Of a DNA stretch of 47,176 nt, positions 42,815-47,176 are shown piece after piece (the first letter of the stretch is position 1; each line of letters starts with the position of its first letter). This stretch comes from Acanthaster planci. Its lineage: Eukaryota; Echinodermata; Asteroidea; Valvatida; Acanthasteridae. Under the pieces are notes generated by a model, which was not told the origin of the DNA, searched no databases, and was given only the letters and a program-made list of their open reading frames with translations. The translations under genes and the position numbers were made by a program. Where the stretch lies: NCBI RefSeq assembly GCF_001949145.1, contig NW_019091648.1:354802-401977 (forward strand), read 5' to 3'.

Positions 42815-43086
42815 TGTAATATGCGGACAGGATGACTGAGGCTGGCAAACAAAATCTGTAAAATGGAAGGCAGGAAGGGACACCTTGAATGTTTGCACTG
42901 TTCACTTGCAAGGTTCTGCCACACGTGACCAGTACAGCCACACAAGGGCACTACCCTCCCGTCCACTGCTCAGCCAGGCATCTTCCATTTCTGTAAGAGG
43001 TATGACTCAGTCAAATGCAAGAAAGGTAGAGACTCGTCCACTTAATAAAAAAAAATGGGGGTGTCCTAAAATTGACACTCACTACA
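42815..43086 (-). repeat. 5' LTR of the Gypsy element
   Basis: 272 bases, TG...CA, pair of 38089-38359. Followed inward on the minus strand by TTT and the primer-binding site. Its outer end abuts the TTCT duplication and the host exon. Confidence 0.9.
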
Positions 43087-43099
43087 TTCTGACGCTTCA
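43087..43099 (-). CDS. 5' part of the split host exon with its acceptor
   Basis: Just upstream on the minus strand is a long pyrimidine tract ending in TTTTTGACAG (43100-43130), a strong 3' splice site. The 13 bases that follow end in AGAA, the target-site duplication. The rest of the exon is at 38006-38084. Confidence 0.6.
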
Positions 43100-43129
43100 C
43101 TGTCAAAAACAAAAAGAAAGAAAATCAGA

Positions 43130-43855
43130 ATGAGAAAAGCCAACAGTACAGATGTCGAAAGATAGCATTTTTCTCTAGCGATTATATTAATTGTTGTGGG
43201 TCAAAATCTCTGCGTTTTGTGTTTTCACGATGAGTCAGAGCTTTTGGTGAAATTCACAGAAACATTTGAGGGTTTTTACTGCATAATTCTTGTGTTTTGG
43301 TTACTTTTAGTTTTGTAGTTTTGAACTTGTAGAAACCTTCGGGCAGATTTTCTTACAAGCCAGTTTTCTTTAAAATCTGCACGTGGTTCTCCATGAAAAC
43401 AGTGACGGTATATGCAATTTAGGTCTATCTTTTTATGCTTACATATCTTTTGGACAAGAAAATTGGCATACTTACAAATTGGTTGGATATCCATATCTAG
43501 ACTCAACCTTGCAAAATTCTGGTGTTGAATCTTTGACTTTGCTTAAAATCTGGACGTTTCAAAACAGTTCTGCATCATTTGACTGGAAACTATAAGCAAA
43601 TGTATCTATCAAACACAGGGAGGAAAACACCAGTCTATTTGTATGTAAATTGTGCTCATTCAACTAATAAACTTCTTTACATCGGTTCAGTAATTACAAA
43701 TTGGAAGGAGGCATTCTGTTGTTATGGATCCACAGGCAAACATTGGACAGCATTTGGGGCTAATCAAAATAGTTATATTTGACCACTCATCCATGCTCAC
43801 ATGTACATCTAATCTGAAAGGTTGTATCTATAAAATTGAGTCCTGGCGGACACAG
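43130..43855. other. Non-coding stretch upstream of the split exon
   Basis: AT-rich, short frames only. Probably an intron of the minus-strand host gene. Confidence 0.35.
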
Positions 43856-43964
43856 GACCCTTTTCTTCGTTTGATGACCTTTACGAATACAAATCTGATG
43901 ACTCTTGGCTGTTTGACGGAGAGACTGACATTGAAAACGACCCCGTCAGTTATTCCCTGCAAAG
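43856..43964 (+). CDS. Possible plus-strand exon, acidic peptide
   Basis: Bounded by GGACACAG (weak acceptor, no pyrimidine tract) and CAAAG/GTACGT (good donor at 43964/43965). The frame reads PFSSFDDLYEYKSDDSWLF and then DGETDIENDPVSYSLQ without a stop. The acidic composition looks protein-like, but only the donor is convincing. Product unknown. Confidence 0.25.
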
Positions 43965-44188
43965 GTACGTACATGTATCCCAACTAAATAAAGGGGTCAT
44001 GCTAAATAGCATCAACTAACATCAACAAAGTGCCAACTAAATATCCAGGCATTTTTATACAAATATTTTAAATTTACAATATTAGTAAGGCTCCTGCATA
44101 TCATACTTAACGTATCATATTATCGAAAATAATATTTGAAGGTGGAAATTTGAGCGACGAAATTTGGGCCTGCTTGTGCAGCCTGACT

Positions 44189-44239
44189 GGCCGCCGTCTT
44201 GTTTTTGCATGGACAGTAGCGTAAAGAAAGATGGCGGCC
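44189..44239. promoter_or_regulatory. Inverted pair of YY1-like sites over a possible start codon
   Basis: AAGATGGCGGCC (44228-44239) matches the YY1 motif that often overlaps start codons. A near-inverse copy GGCCGCCGTCTT lies at 44189-44200, one mismatch in twelve. ATGs at 44210 and 44230 open frames of 45 and 21 codons. Could be a bidirectional promoter or an element end; nothing else supports either. Confidence 0.35.
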
Positions 44240-44516
44240 TCCATACATCGCAAACAAGTTTTGTTTTTCTGCGTGAATATGGAAGGGAATCTCTAAATCT
44301 GGTTAAAACTACTTTAAATCCTAAGAGTGTATTTTCAAGTAGTTGATACTTTGTTGATGCTAGTTGTATGTGTTGACGCTTGTTGAATCCAGAAGGTGCC
44401 TGGGAAAAGAGTATTTCATCAAGGACATCGAATCTCTAATTCCCCCAGAGTAAACAAAGCTGTTTAACTTGTACGATGTATGATTCGGGAAAGAAATCGT
44501 CAAAACTTCGGGCAAT

Positions 44517-44762
44517 GTGATTTTGAGTTTATACGTACCGATTTTAGGAATAACCACTCCTATCGACCTGTTGGGGTTCAACGTAGATTTAAAATCGGAA
44601 GAAGATTTGCCCAAAGATTTAAATGAAGATCCTATTATTAATCAAACAATGAGCCCTTTCTTGAGCGAGCTGTGCTGCAAGTACGGGGCGTACCAAAAAC
44701 CACTAGTAGCAATGCTAATAACAACAAAACATAAACTATCATTAAAAATCCATCTCTTATAA
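44517..44762 (+). pseudogene. Small ORF in a virus-like ORF array, unknown
   Basis: An 81-codon frame with SLYVPILGITTPIDLL and DLPKDLNEDPIINQTMSPF, then CCKYGAYQKPLVAMLITTKH. The start shown is a non-ATG codon in the open frame; the true 5' end is unclear and the piece is probably part of a longer lost protein. It is followed on the same strand, with short gaps, by four more small ORFs. I do not recognise the product with certainty. Confidence 0.3.
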
Positions 44763-44769
44763 AAAAAAG

Positions 44770-44892
44770 ATGTCAACAAAAGCAGAACTACCACCACCAC
44801 CACCACCGTGCCAAGTGAAGCAACAGGTGCAGACTGGTGATCGGAGGAATAGCTCTAGCGTTGTTTTTAAAAGAAGAAACCTGCCGCGGTAA
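44770..44892 (+). CDS. Small ORF, 40 codons, poly-proline and basic
   Basis: The ATG follows an A-rich run and opens MSTKAELPPPPPPCQVKQQ, ending FKRRNLPR with TAA. A (CCA)n run makes the proline stretch. It belongs to the plus-strand small-ORF array; it could be the start of a longer protein interrupted by the TAA. Function unknown. Confidence 0.3.
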   Translation: MSTKAELPPPPPPCQVKQQVQTGDRRNSSSVVFKRRNLPR

Positions 44893-44988
44893 AAGCTCAA
44901 ACAACAACAGTCCAAGCAACACTAGTTCAAGCCGTAGCACCTGCGCAAGAAATTTTAGATATAGAGTAAAAATCTGTATATAATAAGA

Positions 44989-45234
44989 ATGAGTAACGCA
45001 AACATCAACGTAAACGGGATTGCCAATATGGCATATCACGGTGCCATAATTACAGTGATTCCAATGGGATACACCATGCTCGGTAAAAAGCAGCTTAAAA
45101 TTAAACCTCCTGATCTAGACCAACTGTCGGTGGAAGACGTGGCCAAAATGACCACCGTAGCCAGTGGTGCATTGGCTACTCAGGGTTGGCTAGTTCTGCA
45201 AAGTATATTACCGGCCATTTTGCCCAGTGGTTAA
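44989..45234 (+). CDS. Small ORF, 81 codons, virus-like element protein
   Basis: An ATG after an AT-rich leader opens MSNANINVNGIANMAYHGAI, with a hydrophobic N-terminal third, a lysine/proline segment (GKKQLKIKPPDLDQLSVEDV) and a second hydrophobic segment (TQGWLVLQSILPAILPSG) before TAA. The ORF is complete and intact. From memory, similar 80-residue proteins occur in multi-copy elements of cnidarians and other invertebrates, next to a coiled-coil protein like the one that follows here, but I cannot verify this. Possibly a membrane-associated or capsid-accessory protein; no function assigned. Confidence 0.4.
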   Translation: MSNANINVNGIANMAYHGAIITVIPMGYTMLGKKQLKIKPPDLDQLSVEDVAKMTTVASGALATQGWLVLQSILPAILPSG

Positions 45235-45257
45235 AAACCGAATAAAAGTAAAGTAAC

Positions 45258-45383
45258 ATGGCAGAAGGCGGATTGGACCCGGAGGAAGAAATGCCCCTGT
45301 TGAATAAAGGGGGAGAAGAAGAAAAAGATCAACAATGTACAGATGAAAACTATTTCCCGATCAAAAAGAGACAACATTTATAG
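45258..45383 (+). CDS. Small acidic ORF, 41 codons
   Basis: The ATG lies 20 bases after the preceding stop, opens MAEGGLDPEEEMPLLNKGGE and ends KKRQHL with TAG. Very acidic. Probably the N-terminus of the following broken protein, cut off by a frame change at about 45380. Confidence 0.35.
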   Translation: MAEGGLDPEEEMPLLNKGGEEEKDQQCTDENYFPIKKRQHL

Positions 45384-46153
45384 AAGGTCAAGAAACAACC
45401 ATGATAAAACCCGCAGAGGATATGCTAGAACGAGTAAGAACAATATTTATAAATAATGCCAAAGTAGACAATTTCTACAATAATTTCAAACTTGCTGGCC
45501 GAACAGATATCCTGAGGCCCAAATATGAAAATTTTAAATATAAAACTGGGGAATTACAAACATGCCGGTTATCACTGGGAAGTATTATTAACCAACAAAC
45601 GAAACCCACATGAACTTGTAAATCTGTCCACGATAGCACCGCATGCTAGAAAAGCCTGATATTCAAGCGGATCAAGTTTTATTTGAAACGAACTAGGTTC
45701 GGAGGAGGAGATGCAAGAAGCCCCTAGAGAAGCAGATCGGGAGCTTACTGAAAACCGAGAAGCGCAAACCAAAGGGTTAAACTATAGAGAACTCGTCTCA
45801 TTTGACAAATCCCTAGACGGTCAACGGAGAGCTTGTATTAAACCAGGGCAAATTGGATGAGTTGGAATCAAAGATTTAACAAGTCAGAAACAAATTAGAG
45901 GAAGCGCAATCAGCAGCAGAACGTGCAGAAATTCGATAACAGTTGGACGATTTAGAAGTTGAAAGACAGGGTAGGTTAGAAGTCATCAATAGAAACACCG
46001 ATCAGATTTGTACCCAGATCAATCGCATCAAAGAAACGATCAACGCAGTAATGAATGGTTATTTAAATTTGCGCGAGAAAATAAGGACACTGTTTAGAGA
46101 GCAAGGCAAACAGGTTGTGAGCATCTTGGCGGCTTTTTCGCTGTCTGAATTAC
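45384..46153 (+). pseudogene. Decayed coiled-coil protein of a virus-like element, truncated by an LTR
   Basis: Coding sequence can be followed through several frames: AEDMLERVRTIFINNAKVDN and FYNNFKLAGRTDILRPKYEN (45401-45550), YHWEVLLTNKRNPHELVNLS (45560-45625), a charged stretch, GKLDELESKI (about 45850-45880), then an uninterrupted helical piece LEVERQGRLEVINRNTDQI, QINRIKETINAVMNG, LREKIRTLFREQGKQVVSIL to 46153. Long heptad-like helices suggest a coiled coil. I recall LREKIRTLFREQG as a recurrent motif of repeated proteins in coral and hydra genomes, unverified. At least three frameshifts or stops occur, and the last residues are replaced by the LTR starting at 46154. Confidence 0.45.
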
Positions 46154-46472
46154 TGTAACCAGCCACCTTGGGTGGACTGGTGTAATCTTGTCCTAATCAG
46201 TGAGTGATGGGAAGCAGTGAGGTGAGGTCTAGTGGCTGCATGCCTCAGGGCAATTCCACAGCTAGCCAGGGCCTGCACCCAAGACCAACAGGTCACTTTC
46301 CCACAGACTGTTGTTAGGAGTAGACACACGTACTGCACACCTCTAAACTGGACACGTAAAGCCGTATTTTGGGAACAATTGCCAATCCACCAACTCCTTT
46401 TATTTTGCCTAAGATCGTAAGTGGTTGTTTGCTAATAAAACAACCTAGCTTGAGGAACCTGGTCCGGTTACA
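46154..46472 (+). repeat. 5' LTR of an LTR retrotransposon
   Basis: Begins TGTAACC and ends GGTTACA, a perfect 7-base terminal inverted repeat, 319 bases long. It contains AATAAA near the 3' end (about 46433). It interrupts the coiled-coil ORF at 46153, and a gag ORF follows 103 bases later. The partner LTR would lie beyond the right edge. I saw no clear primer-binding site after it; TTGCGTCGTAGACAGG could pair with an internal part of a tRNA. Confidence 0.65.
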
Positions 46473-46574
46473 TTGCGTCGTAGACAGGATTCAAGCAAAA
46501 AGGGGTTTGTAGGAAAACATTGGCAACCTTGCAGGGAATGACTGGGCGTGTGATAGACACCACCAACACCCACC

Positions 46575-47176
46575 ATGGAGGAACTGGAGGAGAAGATAAA
46601 GGAGCTCACCAAGCGGCTAGAGGAGCAGGGAGGGCCCCACCAGAAGACGAAAGTTGTGGTAGTCCCAAGAGAACGGGGCTCCAAGCTCGCTGGGCGACCC
46701 CGCACAGAAAAGGACCCAGAAGTCACAGAATGGGTTGAGGATATGCGCCGGATGACAAGTGACCTGTCAGCGGCAGAGGGGGTACAGTTCATACTGGACC
46801 ATCTTGAAGGCGCAGCAAGAGATGAAACACGACTTTGCCCCGCAGCTGACAGGGACACCCCGAAGAAGAATCTGGACCGTGTGATCAAGACCCTGTGCCC
46901 GCAGGACACTCCATCGTCCCGTTGGGGTGAGTTCTACGCTAGAGTCCAGCGAGGGGGGGAGTCCATTCAAGATTTCTCCCTCCAACTCATGAAGTTGTTG
47001 AGGCTGGTCGTCCTGGTAGCCTCAGCAGACAGCATCAAGGACCAGGACGCTGTTCTCTGCGAGCGCTTCGCAGCTGGCCTGGCAGACCCCACACTGCGAA
47101 GGGAGGTTTGGAAGGTTGTACAAGAGAACCCTGATATGAAGTTTGCAGAATTACGCAGTAAAGTCATCTCCTGGGC
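46575..47176 (+). CDS. LTR-retrotransposon gag (PNMA/Gypsy type), open to window edge
   Basis: The ATG sits in CACCATGG, a strong Kozak context. The frame runs 200 codons without a stop to the last base. It starts with a heptad helix (MEELEEKIKELTKRLEEQ) and a basic GRPRTE segment. A capsid-like region follows: EVTEWVEDMRRM, VQFILDHLEGAARDETR, WGEFYARVQRGGESIQDF, ERFAAGLADPTLRREVWKVV, MKFAELRSKVISW. This order matches gag capsids of Ty3/Gypsy elements related to domesticated PNMA-type genes. It lies directly after an LTR-like sequence, so it is probably an element gene rather than a domesticated one. Of all mobile-element genes here it is the only one without a lesion in view. Confidence 0.75.
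   Translation, partial: MEELEEKIKELTKRLEEQGGPHQKTKVVVVPRERGSKLAGRPRTEKDPEVTEWVEDMRRMTSDLSAAEGVQFILDHLEGAARDETRLCPAADRDTPKKNLDRVIKTLCPQDTPSSRWGEFYARVQRGGESIQDFSLQLMKLLRLVVLVASADSIKDQDAVLCERFAAGLADPTLRREVWKVVQENPDMKFAELRSKVISW

Larger units (their letters stand above)
38089..43086 (-). mobile_element. Ty3/Gypsy LTR retrotransposon with both LTRs and TSD
   Basis: A complete but internally deleted copy of about 5 kb. The LTRs (38089-38359 and 42815-43086) both begin TG and end CA. The element is flanked by TTCT on each side (38085-38088 and 43087-43090). On the minus strand the primer-binding site TGGAGGCACGAGAGGG (42796-42811) lies three bases inside the 5' LTR, and a purine run (GCAGGGGAGTG, 38360-38370) precedes the 3' LTR. 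Gag, protease, RT and the start of RNase H are recognisable; the rest of RNase H and the integrase core are deleted between about 39250 and 39100. It sits inside a host exon in the same orientation. Confidence 0.9.

Overview
This window looks like animal nuclear DNA, most likely from an invertebrate deuterostome. A lancelet (Branchiostoma) is my best guess, held with moderate confidence. The reasons are spliced exons with GT/AG borders, a dense mix of decayed retroelements (Penelope-like, CR1/L2-like LINE with a 2A peptide, DIRS, Ty3/Gypsy), a hAT remnant, a tRNA-derived SINE, many minisatellites, and very frequent TACATGTA palindromes. No bacterial or organellar genes, rRNA genes or intact tRNA genes were seen.

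Layout. 0-2.8 kb (minus strand): a Penelope-like element abuts a LINE that keeps a 2A-like motif, endonuclease and RT pieces. 3.8-5.7 kb: a possible small promoter, a 42-bp tandem repeat, and ten spaced copies of a TTCGACCGG-core repeat. 5.9-7.0 kb (minus): a decayed cluster of compact ORFs resembling parts of a large virus-like DNA transposon. 7.5-10.6 kb: two candidate host exons. 12.7-13.4 kb: a purine-rich minisatellite. 14-18 kb (minus): a broken ORF cluster, then a two-exon gene resembling the RAG1 N-terminal region (RING plus zinc fingers) with one in-frame stop. 19.3-19.5 kb: a perfect 27-bp inverted repeat. 23.4-25.7 kb: a hAT C-terminus (minus) and a DIRS gag/RT copy (plus). 26.4-28 kb: a CAAA microsatellite and a 119-bp tandem repeat. 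29.2-32 kb (minus): Gypsy pieces in a non-canonical order.

32.1-43.1 kb (minus): three exons of one unrecognised acidic/serine-rich host protein can be joined in phase. The most upstream of these exons is split by a 5-kb Gypsy element (38089-43086) with two about 271-bp LTRs and a 4-bp target-site duplication. A SINE lies in the intron between the first two exons.

44.5-47.2 kb (plus): another decayed array of small virus-like or Polinton-like ORFs is cut at 46153 by an LTR element. That element's gag ORF is open to the window edge.

Nearly every mobile-element gene carries stops, frameshifts or catalytic substitutions; the open gag at the right edge is the exception. All family assignments are by eye from motifs. 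No database search was possible.
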